Shown here in pieces: positions 29,394-38,716 of a stretch of DNA of 64,000 nucleotides (the stretch's first letter is position 1; every line of letters starts with the position of its first letter). The position numbers and the translations under genes were made by a program. The notes below the pieces were generated by a model, which was not told where the DNA came from, searched no databases, and was given only the letters and a program-made list of their open reading frames with translations. Origin of the DNA: JAJTGZ01 sp964403525 (GTDB taxonomy: Bacteria > Planctomycetota > Phycisphaerae > Phycisphaerales > UBA1924); contig CAYOGE010000009.1 in NCBI GenBank assembly GCA_964403525.1, positions 1-64,000 of the forward strand. Reading direction: 5' to 3'.

Positions 29394-31220
29394 ATGGCCG
29401 CCGCATCGACCGAACTGCTCGAACCACCGCCCGCACCAACTCCCGCACCCGCCGCTCTCGAGCTCATCATCGAACCCCGGTTCGCCATGCCGACCGCCAC
29501 CACCGCTCACGGCTCGCTCGCCGGGCTCGGGCTGTCGATCCGTGACTTCCTCACCGACGGCTCCCTCGCGCACATGTGCGACGAGTTCTCGCGCCTCTCG
29601 GGCGTGCCCGTCTGGCTGCGCGACCTCGAGGGCATGGTGATCGTCCCGACCGAGGCGCCCACCGTTGAGCGCGACGGAGCACCCCGCAGCGCTTCCAAGT
29701 CTCAGCCTTGGCGCGTCGTCGACGCCACCACCGGCGCCGTTCGCGCGTTCTCGATGGTCGGACGGACGTACGACCCGTCGGTCCAGCTCTACATCGCCCC
29801 CATCCGCACCAGCGTCGGCGACATCGGCTCAATCGCCATGCCCGCCGCGTGGGACGACGACGACCCGATCTCGCGCCGTGCGCTCGAGCGCGCCGTCACC
29901 ATCCTCGCTTCTACCGGCGTCGAGCACGTCGAAGGCATGCTCATCCTGCGCGAGCGCGTCGAGGCGCTCGATGCGCTCTTCAGGCTCTCGTCGCTGCTGG
30001 TGAAGGCCGACGACCCCGACAAGCTCGTTCAGGCGGCTCTCGACCTTGCACTGGACGTCCTGCGCATGGACGCCGGCTCGCTCAGCGTGATCGACGACAC
30101 CGCCGACGGGGAAATCTCCCACCGCGCCGTGCGCAACCTCTCGCCCGCGTGGCTGGCCGAGAACGCCCCGCTCAGCGCCGACGGCGCGCTCCGCAGCGCT
30201 GCGCTCCGCGGCGAGGTCATCGCCGTGACCGACCTGCAGCACGACCCGCGCATCTCCGACCCCTCCCGCCCCGCCGCCGAGGGGCTCGTCGGGCTCCTCT
30301 CCGCCGGGCTGATCTTCGCCGGGCGCGCCGCCGGGCTCATCCGCCTTTACTCGCGCACGCGGCGCGAGTTCACCCAGAGCGAGATGAACCTGCTCCGCTC
30401 CATCGCCGACCACGCCGCCATGGCCCTGGCCCACGCACGACTCCGCCAGCTGCGCGACCAGGACACCCAGATGCGCCGCCAGCTCAAGCTCGCGGCCGAC
30501 GTGCAGCAGCGCATGCTGCCCCGCACGCTGCCGACGTTCGACCGCTTCGACCTCGCGGCCCGGTACGTCCCCTCCTACCAGCTCGGCGGCGACTTTTACG
30601 ACGTCTTCGAGCGCGACGGCTCGCTCGCGCTGGCCGTGGGTGACGTGGTGGGCAAGGGCGTCCCCGCGGCCTTGATCATGTCGTCGGTGCGGTCGGGCTT
30701 CCGCGCGTTCTGCTCAACCGGCGCGTCGCTCGACACCGTCATGGGCCAGCTCAACCGCGCCACCGCCCGCGACACGCTCGAGAGCGAGTTCGTCACCCTC
30801 TGGGCCGGCACGCTCAACCCCGCCGACCTCTCCGTCTCGTTCTGCTCGGCCGGTCACGACCCGGCGCTGGTCTTCTCCGCCGGCGCGTCCGGCGGCCAGG
30901 TGCAGGTGCGCGAACTGGCCACCGGCGACATGGCCCTGGCGGTCGACGCGGCGCAGACCTACCACCTGGGCACTCACACCCTCAAGCCGGGCGACGTGCT
31001 GCTCACCCACACCGACGGCCTCTCCGACGCCACCGACTTCAACGGCAAGCGCTTCACCCACCAGCGCATCCGCGAGACGGTGATCCGACTGCTCACCACC
31101 GAGCCCGACGCCACAGCCGCCAGGATCGTCGAGCACCTGATGTGGACGATCCGCCAGTTCGCGGGCGTGCGCCTCTCCACCGACGACATCACGCTGGTGG
31201 TGGTGCGTGTGCGCGGCTAA
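29394..31220 (+). CDS. GAF-domain PP2C/SpoIIE-type serine phosphatase
   Basis: 608 aa. Residues ~40-180 look like a PocR-type ligand-sensor domain (FSRLSGVPVWLRDLEGMVIVP); this assignment is tentative. Residues ~190-345 are a GAF domain, followed by a helical linker DTQMRRQLKLAADVQQRMLPRTLP that commonly precedes RsbU/SpoIIE phosphatases. Residues ~385-605 are the PP2C-SpoIIE domain with GGDFYDVF, VGDVVGKGVPAALIMS, SAGHDPALV, LLTHTDGLSDA and DDITLVVVRV, so the metal-binding aspartates are present. It probably dephosphorylates an anti-sigma-factor antagonist; no such partner is adjacent. GGAAGGA precedes the ATG. Confidence 0.9.
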   Translation: MAAASTELLEPPPAPTPAPAALELIIEPRFAMPTATTAHGSLAGLGLSIRDFLTDGSLAHMCDEFSRLSGVPVWLRDLEGMVIVPTEAPTVERDGAPRSASKSQPWRVVDATTGAVRAFSMVGRTYDPSVQLYIAPIRTSVGDIGSIAMPAAWDDDDPISRRALERAVTILASTGVEHVEGMLILRERVEALDALFRLSSLLVKADDPDKLVQAALDLALDVLRMDAGSLSVIDDTADGEISHRAVRNLSPAWLAENAPLSADGALRSAALRGEVIAVTDLQHDPRISDPSRPAAEGLVGLLSAGLIFAGRAAGLIRLYSRTRREFTQSEMNLLRSIADHAAMALAHARLRQLRDQDTQMRRQLKLAADVQQRMLPRTLPTFDRFDLAARYVPSYQLGGDFYDVFERDGSLALAVGDVVGKGVPAALIMSSVRSGFRAFCSTGASLDTVMGQLNRATARDTLESEFVTLWAGTLNPADLSVSFCSAGHDPALVFSAGASGGQVQVRELATGDMALAVDAAQTYHLGTHTLKPGDVLLTHTDGLSDATDFNGKRFTHQRIRETVIRLLTTEPDATAARIVEHLMWTIRQFAGVRLSTDDITLVVVRVRG

Positions 31221-31355
31221 GGCCCACACTCCTGCACCGCCACCTGTCGCAGTCGGTTGAACAAGCCTCCTCGCTCGATTCGTCGGACCATGCAAAGGGA
31301 GAGTCGCTAACGGGTGCTCACCCGTACCGCGATCGAAGGGCCCATACAAAAAAAC

Positions 31356-31381
31356 AGCCGCCCGGATTGCTCCGGGCGGCT
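31356..31381 (-). terminator. Intrinsic terminator of the 31424-31990 gene
   Basis: 10-bp stem AGCCGCCCGG / CCGGGCGGCT with loop ATTGCT, followed on the minus strand by GTTTTTTTG. Nearly the same stem and loop follows the other PEP-CTERM-like gene at 33413-33436. Confidence 0.9.
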
Positions 31382-31423
31382 GGCACTTACAGGTGATTCA
31401 CTTTCGGGCTGATCGACGATCGA

Positions 31424-31990
31424 TCAGGCGCGACGGCGACGGGTGACCATGAGGCCACTGAGGCCCAGCATGGCGGCCGCGCCCGGGGTGGGCACGACCT
31501 GCCAGGTGCCCAGCAACTGGGCGTTGGGCAGGTCGCTGGCATCATCGGCGGGGAAGTAGAGGTTGCCGCTGCCGCCGTTGGCGAGCATGTCAGCGTACGC
31601 GGCTGCGCTCAGAGTCCACGTTCCCGAACCGCTGAACGCCTGCTGGCCAGTCGTAAAGGTGGCGGTGGTGGCGAACGACCAGATGTTCAGGCCCGTCTCG
31701 GCGAGGTTGAAGCGGTAGAGGGCGGGCGTGCCATCGCCCACGCTGCCGTTGACGGTGCGGAAGGTACCGGTGCCGTTGCCGCCGACCGAGGTGGTCGTGC
31801 CAGGGCCGGTCCAGAAACCCTGCAGGTAGATGCCGGTGCCGGTGCCGCCGGTCGCCGTAGCTGCCGACAGACCGGCCGTGGCGGTGATGGTGACCTGGTT
31901 AACGACGGACAGATCGACCGTCAGCAGCACATCAGCGGAAGCGACGGCGGCCGTACCAGCGAGAGCAGCAACCATGACGATGTTCTTCAT
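31424..31990 (-). CDS. Secreted PEP-CTERM-like protein
   Basis: 188 aa. ATG at 31990 with AAGAGGAGA upstream; signal peptide MKNIVMVAALAGTAAVASA. A single ~140-residue beta-rich body (Thr/Gly-rich, no known catalytic motif), then VVPTPGAAAMLGLSGLMVTRRRRA: a P-x-P-G motif, one membrane helix and an Arg cluster, the tripartite layout read by exosortases, with Thr in place of Glu of classical PEP. No exosortase in the window. Function unknown. Confidence 0.85.
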   Translation of the reverse strand: MKNIVMVAALAGTAAVASADVLLTVDLSVVNQVTITATAGLSAATATGGTGTGIYLQGFWTGPGTTTSVGGNGTGTFRTVNGSVGDGTPALYRFNLAETGLNIWSFATTATFTTGQQAFSGSGTWTLSAAAYADMLANGGSGNLYFPADDASDLPNAQLLGTWQVVPTPGAAAMLGLSGLMVTRRRRA

Positions 31991-32122
31991 ATGAAATCTC
32001 CTCTTCTCTTGCCGGTTGAGTCCGGCGTTACCCACGGTTGGGCTCTCGCCCAAGCGCAGTCCCCTTCGCGGGGCAACCTGAATTGAAGAGGCGACGTTCG
32101 CCTCTCTCTTCCTGCGCACCAA

Positions 32123-32745
32123 CCCGCACGCGGGTCAGCAGCAATCCACCAGCAAACTACAACACGATCTTTGCGTCTGCAAGTTTGGACAATTCATTTA
32201 TTTTTGTTCATCGTTTCGAGGCGGTTTTTGCGGCGCTGGCGGCGATCACGCATTCCCGCCCGCCGATGAAGCATGAACTGAGCGCGAAATGCACATGAAC
32301 GTTTTTTTAGCCATTGTCTGTTTTTGCTGTTTGCGTGGCGCACCGGGCAGAGCGCGGGCCAGGCATCTCCAGCGCGTAGGTACCGGTCTCAACGCAGCCG
32401 GTTCGCGCGCTGCACGTTCGCCTCGATGCACCGCGGTGTCCCGCCACATCGCGACGCGTCGGCTGATGACGGCTCGTCAAGGCACCCACGCAGCACACAA
32501 CTCCGCAAGGGGATCGGTGCGTCGACTTCGCGCGACAGTTGCTCGCTCGAAAGCCGGACGTTGGGGCTCGATGATCGCACGCGACCTCCCCGGAGCCGCG
32601 GCGAGCGCCCACAGGAACGATCGCTCCGTCCTGAGCTTCTTCGGTGCGCAGAAGACAGGGTCGCGGCTACCTGAGAATCACCGGGAGTGTACCGATCGGC
32701 TGAATTGGGCTGCAGAACCGCTGCGTCGTGCGTTCTCGGATCTCT
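32123..32745. other. Gene-poor stretch between PEP-CTERM-like gene and transposase remnant
   Basis: No supported gene. An A/T-rich stretch at about 32150-32220 lies upstream of the minus gene starting at 31990. The rest has no clear coding signal in any frame and may include the eroded left part of the inserted element. Confidence 0.4.
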
Positions 32746-33351
32746 GTGACTGTGTTCCGCCGGTTCCTCTGGTGCGTGTCCGCCGACCTCGCGACGGTGC
32801 AGATCGTGCAGATCACCGGCCTCAACCGCAACACCGTCAACCGCCTGCTCGGCTGACTGCGTGAACGCACGGCCGACCCGTACGAGCTTGAGAAGCCATT
32901 CCGCGGTCACGTCGATGTCGACAGGAGCTGCTTCGGGCCAAGGTGTATCAATGGCAAGACCGGACGCGGTGCGGGCAGGAAGACCATCGTCTTCGGCACC
33001 TACCAGCTGCACGGCAAGGTCAACACCCAGGTCGTCGCCGGCTGCACAGAGGTCACGCTTCTGGCTGCGATCCGGGGCGGAGTCGACATCCGCAGCGCCG
33101 TCCACTCCGACGGCTGGGCGGGCTACGACGGCCTGGTGGACATGGGCTACAAGAAGTACCCGCGGGTCGATCATCCGGCCAACGAGGTCAGCAGCCGGAA
33201 CGTTCGCGGCAACCACATCAACGGCATCGACGGCTTCCAGGGGTGCGCCAAGACCAGGCTCGCACGGTTCAGAGGCTTGCACCAGCAGACCTTCTGCCCG
33301 CACCTCAAAGAGTGCGAGTTCCACTACAACCACCGCCAGCAAGACCTTTAG
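32746..33351 (+). pseudogene. Decayed IS1595-type (ISXO2-like) transposase
   Basis: Reading the frame ending at TAG 33351 gives a recognisable DDE transposase: FRRFLWCVSADLATVQIVQ with a helix-turn-helix TGLNRNTVNRLLG, then an in-frame TGA at about 32853-32855, then FRGHVDVDRSCFGPRC, GRGAGRKTIVFGTYQLHGKV, HSDGWAGYDGLVDMGYKKYPRV, HINGIDGFQGCAKTRLARFRG and FHYNHRQQDL. The family pattern V(D)E(S)YFG is changed to VDRSCFG and IExFW to IDGFQ, so two conserved acidic positions are altered. The N-terminal zinc-binding part is missing and terminal inverted repeats were not found. Not functional. Confidence 0.8.
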
Positions 33352-33412
33352 AAAGTCCTGCTTACACCCGCTGGGAACAACACGCGCAGCCGGTCATGAC
33401 CCCCAAAAACAA

Positions 33413-33436
33413 CCCGCCCGGATCGCTCCGGGCGGG
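33413..33436 (-). terminator. Intrinsic terminator of the 33472-34680 gene
   Basis: 9-bp stem CCCGCCCGG / CCGGGCGGG with loop ATCGCT, followed on the minus strand by TTGTTTTTG. Stem and loop nearly match the element at 31356-31381. Confidence 0.9.
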
Positions 33437-33471
33437 CATGGAAGAACTGAGTTTTCAGACGCTCGCGTGGA

Positions 33472-34680
33472 TTAGACGCGGCGGCGGCGGGCAGCCGCCA
33501 GCATGCCCAGGCCCATGAGGCCGGCGGTGCCGGGGGTAGGGATGGCGCGGATGTTGAGGATGTAGTCGCCGTAGGTCGTGCCGGCGGTGCTCATCGACCA
33601 CGTGGTGGTCGTGACGGAGTTGATGCCCGTGCCGGTGAACACCGCGGATGTTGAGGACGACGAGCTGGAGTTGTTGGTGTAGTAACCGACGGAGATGAAG
33701 TAGTCACCGACAGCGAGGGCGGCGCCCGCGGTGCCCGCGTAGTTGAAGGGGTTGCCGTACCCGCGGTTCTCTGAGGCAAGGCCCGAGCTGCCGAAGGAGG
33801 TGCTCGAGTTGCCGTAGCTCAGGAACGAAGCGTTGTTGTAGAGGCCGCCGGAGATGTCGTCGTTGTTGCCGACCGGGACGAGCCCGTTGGCCGTCTGCTG
33901 CCAGAGGATCAGCCGGGTATCGACGCCGGTGGGGGGCGCGCCGGTCCCGAACGTGTCGATGTCAAGGGCGTTGGCCGAGCTGATCGCCGTCTGGAGGTTG
34001 AAGCGGTACCACTGCACGGGCGTGCCCGCCGCCGTGGAGCCGGTGATGCCGGTGTTGAAGTAGTTCGGCGCGCCGGTGATCGAGCTGCCGGGGGTGATGT
34101 TGCCCAGGTCCACGAAGCTCGACGGTGCGGCGATGCCCACGTTGTTCGTCACCACGTTGTTCGACGGGTTCAAGATGACGCGGACGTTCTGCCAACGGGC
34201 GTTGTTGACGCCGCTGGCGAAACGCTGGCCAAAGTTCAGGAAGAGCGACTCGGCGCCGGTCGACACGAAGTTGGTGGTCAGGTTGCCTGTCCAGTACATG
34301 TTCGTGCGAGCGGAGCTGCCGCTGCTGAGCGAACCGGTCGCTGCGACGCTGCCGTTATTGCGATAGATGGTGCCCGCGCCGGTCGGGGCGGTACCGCTGG
34401 AACCGGTCGTGCCAGCACCACCGAGCGACGACAGGGCGTACGTCGCTTCGCTGCTGTACTGGTAGGTGCCGCCGACCGAGAACCAATCGGTCACGACCAA
34501 GTAGGACGTGTACGTCCCGGCCGGTGCCGTGCCGAGGTTGACGTTTCGCCACGCCGTCGACATCGAGCCGCTGTCGCCGGGGGAGGCGAACTGCGTGGGG
34601 AAGGCGTACTGGGCCATCGCCGCAGGGGCAAAGGCAGCGGCAAGGCCAGCACACAGGATCATGTTGCGAACAGTCGTCAT
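33472..34680 (-). CDS. Secreted PEP-CTERM-like protein
   Basis: 402 aa. ATG at 34680 with AGGAGAG upstream; signal peptide ending AAMAQ. Residues ~25-190 are a Ser/Thr-rich beta domain. Residues ~200-380 look like a pre-peptidase-type domain (VQWYRFNLQTAISSANALDIDTFG, DTRLILWQQTANG, GDYFISVGYYTNN). The tail AIPTPGTAGLMGLGMLAAARRRRV is a PEP-CTERM-like sorting signal with PTPG. The pre-peptidase part resembles those of the dockerin proteins at 5366-11504, so one body type is used with two different anchors. Function unknown. Confidence 0.85.
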   Translation of the reverse strand: MTTVRNMILCAGLAAAFAPAAMAQYAFPTQFASPGDSGSMSTAWRNVNLGTAPAGTYTSYLVVTDWFSVGGTYQYSSEATYALSSLGGAGTTGSSGTAPTGAGTIYRNNGSVAATGSLSSGSSARTNMYWTGNLTTNFVSTGAESLFLNFGQRFASGVNNARWQNVRVILNPSNNVVTNNVGIAAPSSFVDLGNITPGSSITGAPNYFNTGITGSTAAGTPVQWYRFNLQTAISSANALDIDTFGTGAPPTGVDTRLILWQQTANGLVPVGNNDDISGGLYNNASFLSYGNSSTSFGSSGLASENRGYGNPFNYAGTAGAALAVGDYFISVGYYTNNSSSSSSTSAVFTGTGINSVTTTTWSMSTAGTTYGDYILNIRAIPTPGTAGLMGLGMLAAARRRRV

Positions 34681-34833
34681 GGGTCTCTCCTCTTTCTCTC
34701 TTCGAGCACACTGCCTGACACGCCACGAGGCATGCCCAACGGTGCATCTACACACCCGATACGCTTGCTGATGGATTCTCTCTCCTCAGCAGAATGAGCA
34801 CGCAAAGCACGCTCAGCCGCAGTCAGATTAACG

Positions 34834-34839
34834 TATAAT
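34834..34839 (+). promoter_or_regulatory. Candidate -10 box (TATAAT) in the divergent spacer
   Basis: A consensus TATAAT lies in an unusually A/T-rich 260-bp spacer between two divergent genes, about 100 bp upstream of the glycosyltransferase start. No matching -35 is seen at 17 bp, so this is only a candidate. Confidence 0.3.
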
Positions 34840-34940
34840 TAGACTAAAGCAAGGGAAAATTCATCATCAAATCGCCAGAATGCGGTTTCATTTGAAAAGA
34901 ACTGGCCCGCGGGCTCAAAAATCACCCATTTGGGGGGCAC

Positions 34941-36725
34941 TTGGCGACTCCCGTTCTGAAACAAATCGATCAAATCAGGAGCGTCTGGCTCCGTGGGGAT
35001 CGCCCCCGTGCCCGGGCGTTGCTCAGGAAGCTCGCCTGGACACACCCTTCCGAAGCCGCCGTCGCTGCACTCCAGCGCGACACCGATTTGGAGGACGGGC
35101 AGTTCGACTCCGCGGTTGAGCATGCACGGAGAGTCGTCTCGCTCGCCCACGGCTCGGCAACGGAAGTGGCGAATCTGGGTACGGCTCTCTACCGGGCGGG
35201 CCGACAGAACGAATCCGCGGATGAACTCGCACACGCGCTGGCGATGGACCCCACGCTCCTCTCCGCGCGTCGGCTGCTGCTCCTGCTGCTGCACATCTCC
35301 GGCCGGACGATCGAGATCCTCCGATACGCCTCCGAAGGGACGGTCCTCCATCCTCAAGAAGCGGACCTAGTACTGATGACGGCCGATGCGCAGAGCCGCC
35401 TGGGCGAGGCCGACCGCGCGGCAGAAACGGTCGGGAGGGCGCTGCTCAATTTCCCTTCCGACCGCCGGATCGCCGAGGTTCACTGCTACCTCTCCAACAA
35501 CTCAATAAACGCGGACCGCGAGCGTGTCTTCCGCGCGCACCAGAACTTCGGCCGGCTCGTTTCTCAGACGCTCGGCTTTCGTCCGGCCGCCATCGAGACC
35601 CCCCGCGATCCCACTCGCCGCCTCCGCGTAGGGATCGTATCGGGCGACTTCCGTCGGCACTCGGTGTGGCACTTCATCACCCCTTGGCTCGAGCACGCCA
35701 ACAGAGGGCAGTTCGAGATCGTTTGCATCTCAACCGGCGACCGCCCAGACCGCTACACCGAGCACCAACGTTCGCTTGGGCATGGCTTTGTACAGCTTGA
35801 TCCCGGACCGTACGACGCCTGCATCGCTCAGCTCCGCTCGCTGAACCTCGACGTGATCGTCGAGCTCGCCGGGCTGACCGGCGGCACAAAGGCGGATCTA
35901 TTGCACCTGCGGGCCGCGCCGGTTCAGGTCACGTACATCGGCTACCCCAACACCACCGGTATCGCCAACATCGATTGGCGGATCGTTGACTCAGTCACCG
36001 ACCCGGCCGAGGCGCCGTACTGCGCTGACCGTTACGCCACCGAGCGGCTCTGCCGGCTCGACCCATGCTTCCTCTGCTACCGCCCGCCGCTGGAACCGGA
36101 CCTGCCCGCACAGGGTCGCCGCCCAGTCGACCCGGCCCGCGTCGTGTTCGGGTCGTTCAACGCCGCGTGGAAAGTCACGGCCGAGGTGCTCCTTACGTGG
36201 GGAGAATTGCTCCGCCGCGTGCCCGGCGCGCAGTTGCACATCAAGTCCGCCCAGATCGTGGGAGAGCCCGAACGGGCTAACCTCTTGGGCAGGTGCGCCG
36301 CGGCGGGAATCGACCCCGCACGCGTCTCGGTCCTCGCACCCCCCGACGACAACACCGCGCATCTTCGCATGTATGACGGCATCGACATCGCCCTTGACGC
36401 CTTCCCATACCAGGGAACCACCACCACGTGCGAGGCGCTCCTGATGGGCGTGCCCGTTGTCACGGTGAGCGGCCTTTCGCACGCCTCACGCGTGGGAGCG
36501 AGTCTTCTCAACGCGGCCGGACTCCCCGAACTCGCCGCCCCCACTATTGACCAGTACATCACTACCGCCGCGGATCTCGCCGCCGACCACCCCCGCCTGA
36601 CGGCCTATCACCGCACCCTGCGAGACCAGTTGCTCGCCTCACCCCTCTGCGACGGCCCAGCCTTCTCCAGACGCCTTGAAGACGCACTGCGCACGATGTG
36701 GCGGGCCTATTGCGCTGCTCCTTGA
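34941..36725 (+). CDS. SPINDLY/OGT-like glycosyltransferase (GT41) with TPR-like N-terminus
   Basis: 594 aa. The N-terminal ~200 residues are TPR-like helices (WLRGDRPRARALLRKLAWTHP, LGTALYRAGRQNESADELAHALAMDP). The C-terminal ~380 residues are GT41: RRLRVGIVSGDFRRHSVWHF, VIVELAGLTGGTKADLLHLRAAPVQV, YIGYPNTTGIANIDWRIVD, VFGSFNAAWKVT and DIALDAFPYQGTTTTCEALLMGVPVVT. Such enzymes attach GlcNAc or other sugars to Ser/Thr of proteins. The start is TTG at 34941 behind GGGGGG. Followed at 71 bp by the permease gene, perhaps co-transcribed. Confidence 0.88.
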   Translation: MATPVLKQIDQIRSVWLRGDRPRARALLRKLAWTHPSEAAVAALQRDTDLEDGQFDSAVEHARRVVSLAHGSATEVANLGTALYRAGRQNESADELAHALAMDPTLLSARRLLLLLLHISGRTIEILRYASEGTVLHPQEADLVLMTADAQSRLGEADRAAETVGRALLNFPSDRRIAEVHCYLSNNSINADRERVFRAHQNFGRLVSQTLGFRPAAIETPRDPTRRLRVGIVSGDFRRHSVWHFITPWLEHANRGQFEIVCISTGDRPDRYTEHQRSLGHGFVQLDPGPYDACIAQLRSLNLDVIVELAGLTGGTKADLLHLRAAPVQVTYIGYPNTTGIANIDWRIVDSVTDPAEAPYCADRYATERLCRLDPCFLCYRPPLEPDLPAQGRRPVDPARVVFGSFNAAWKVTAEVLLTWGELLRRVPGAQLHIKSAQIVGEPERANLLGRCAAAGIDPARVSVLAPPDDNTAHLRMYDGIDIALDAFPYQGTTTTCEALLMGVPVVTVSGLSHASRVGASLLNAAGLPELAAPTIDQYITTAADLAADHPRLTAYHRTLRDQLLASPLCDGPAFSRRLEDALRTMWRAYCAAP

Positions 36726-36796
36726 GCCAGATCGATCGCGCCCGCAGCCCTCCCCACCCACCCCCTATCCCCACCCGGCTGTACACTGCCACACCC

Positions 36797-38689
36797 ATGC
36801 CCGTCCTCCTCCGCTGGTTCCTGAGACTCGGCCCCACCAACCCCATCGCCGTGAGGTTGGTGCAGAACGGCTCGCGACGGTCGCGCCACCACTACATCCG
36901 CATCGCCTACCTCGGCTCGCTCATCCTCGTGCTGCTGTGGGCGCTGCTGATCAAGGCCTCGGGCGGCGGTGAGCAGTCGTACCAGAAGCTCGCCGCGGCC
37001 GGGTCATCGTCGTTCGCCGCCATCGCCTACCTGCAGATCGGGCTCATATGCATCCTCGCGCCCGTCTTTATGGCCGGCGCGATCGCGCAGGAGGCCGACC
37101 CGCGCACGTGGGACATCCTGCTCACCACGCCGCTGAAGGCGAGCGAGATCGTGCTGGGCAACCTGCTCGGGCGGCTCTTCTTCATCCTCGCGCTGCTCTT
37201 CAGCTCGCTGCCCCTCTTCGCCGTCACGCAGTACTTCGGCGGGGTGTCGCCCGACCGCATCTTCGGCAGCTACGCCATCAGCGCCGGCGCTGCGCTCTTT
37301 GTAGGGAGCACCGCCATCTTCCTCTCGGTGTCGCGCCTGGTGGGCAAGCGGGCGGTCTTTGCCTTTTACGTCACCATCGTCTCGTACCTGGCCGTCACCA
37401 CCGCGATCGACGTAGTCGCCGGCAGCGGCGGGGTGACGTGGATGACGGCCGTGAACCCGTTCCTGGCGCTGCGCTCGCTTCTGGATAGCGCCGGCTACCC
37501 CGCCGCGCCGCAGGGCACCTACACCGGCCTGGCCCGGTACTTCCTCGAGACGCCCGCACGCACGTTCTGCGTCATCAGCATCGGCGTCAGCCTGGTGCTG
37601 ATCGTCTTCTCGGCCATCACGGTGCGGCTGGGGGGCATCGCGGGCGCAGGGGGGCTGTTCGGGCGCGAGGGGGGAAGGCGCTCGCGCAAGAGCCTGATCG
37701 ACATCACCTCGATGCGCGACGACGAGCACCTGATCCACCGCTCGCCCAAGAGCGTGTGGCACAACCCAGTCGCCTGGCGCGAGGCCGCCGGACGCACCGC
37801 GAGCTTCACGCAGACGGCCCTGCGCTGGTCGTTCATCGGCGCGGGCGTGCTGTGGGGCCTCTTCATCATCTACATGTACCATTCGCTGCACTGGAACGCG
37901 ACGCTCTTCCGCCAGGTGCTGCTGGCGACGGTGATCGGCGAGATGGTGGTGATCACGCTCGTGTCGATCAACCTCTCGGCCACCAGCGTGAGCAAGGAGC
38001 GCGAGGACGGCACCCTCGACCTGCTGCTCACCACGCCCATCACACCGTCGCAGTACCTCTCGGGCAAGCTCAAGGGGCTCATCGCCCACCTGCTGCCGCT
38101 CATCCTCGTGCCGGTGGTGACCGTCGCGCTGGCGGGGCTCTATGTGCTGACGGGCGCGCTGGGCAACGCCAGCCTGGCGACCGTCTCCGCCACGACCGCC
38201 TCGAACGTCGGCTTCGGCGGCGCTGCGCCCACGATCATCACCGTGCCGCTGGTGCTCCCCGAGGCGGGGCTGATCATGGCCGCGTGCGCGATCCCCTTCT
38301 TCGCCTTCTGCGTGATCATCGGCATGCTCTGGTCGGTGCGCAGCAAGGGGACGCTCGGCTCGGTGACCGTCGCCGTGGCCATCATCGGCGCCATCGCCGG
38401 CACCGCCGGGCTCTGCGCCTGGAACGCCGCCGCGGAGCTCCCGGTGATCGGCCCGGTGCTGGGCGCCCTCTCGCCGATCGCGGCGGCGTACAGCAGCATC
38501 GTCCCCGAGGCGGGGATGGAGAAGACGCTCATGGCCGGCAACGGCACGGGCGAAGCGGCCGCGCGGACGGCCCTCTTTGTCGGCGCGCTCGTCGCCATCG
38601 TCGCCTACGGCCTGATCGTCTACGCCGTGCACGGGGCGATGACCCGCAGCTTCGACTTCACCGTCAGACGCCTGGCGGGGATGAAGTAA
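36797..38689 (+). CDS. ABC-2 type permease, two fused halves
   Basis: 630 aa, about 12 hydrophobic helices. Two ABC-2 halves are visible by their repeated cytoplasmic coupling region: EADPRTWDILLTTPLKASEIVLGNLLGRL near 100-130 and EREDGTLDLLLTTPITPSQYLSGKLKGL near 400-430. Natural partner would be a separate ATPase, which is not in the window. The substrate is unknown; similar planctomycete proteins are annotated only as permeases. ATG at 36797. The sigma factor gene starts 28 bp after it. Confidence 0.88.
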   Translation: MPVLLRWFLRLGPTNPIAVRLVQNGSRRSRHHYIRIAYLGSLILVLLWALLIKASGGGEQSYQKLAAAGSSSFAAIAYLQIGLICILAPVFMAGAIAQEADPRTWDILLTTPLKASEIVLGNLLGRLFFILALLFSSLPLFAVTQYFGGVSPDRIFGSYAISAGAALFVGSTAIFLSVSRLVGKRAVFAFYVTIVSYLAVTTAIDVVAGSGGVTWMTAVNPFLALRSLLDSAGYPAAPQGTYTGLARYFLETPARTFCVISIGVSLVLIVFSAITVRLGGIAGAGGLFGREGGRRSRKSLIDITSMRDDEHLIHRSPKSVWHNPVAWREAAGRTASFTQTALRWSFIGAGVLWGLFIIYMYHSLHWNATLFRQVLLATVIGEMVVITLVSINLSATSVSKEREDGTLDLLLTTPITPSQYLSGKLKGLIAHLLPLILVPVVTVALAGLYVLTGALGNASLATVSATTASNVGFGGAAPTIITVPLVLPEAGLIMAACAIPFFAFCVIIGMLWSVRSKGTLGSVTVAVAIIGAIAGTAGLCAWNAAAELPVIGPVLGALSPIAAAYSSIVPEAGMEKTLMAGNGTGEAAARTALFVGALVAIVAYGLIVYAVHGAMTRSFDFTVRRLAGMK

Positions 38690-38716
38690 CCGGGCGATCG
38701 GTTACCATCCCCTCGG

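Noticed and set aside
32389..33342. 317-codon minus frame across the transposase remnant
   Set aside because: It is the reverse strand of the IS1595-type frame, which has clear protein similarity in the plus direction.
37004..38632. 542-codon minus frame
   Set aside because: Antisense to the ABC-2 permease, composed mainly of Arg, Asp, Glu and His from the complementary hydrophobic codons.
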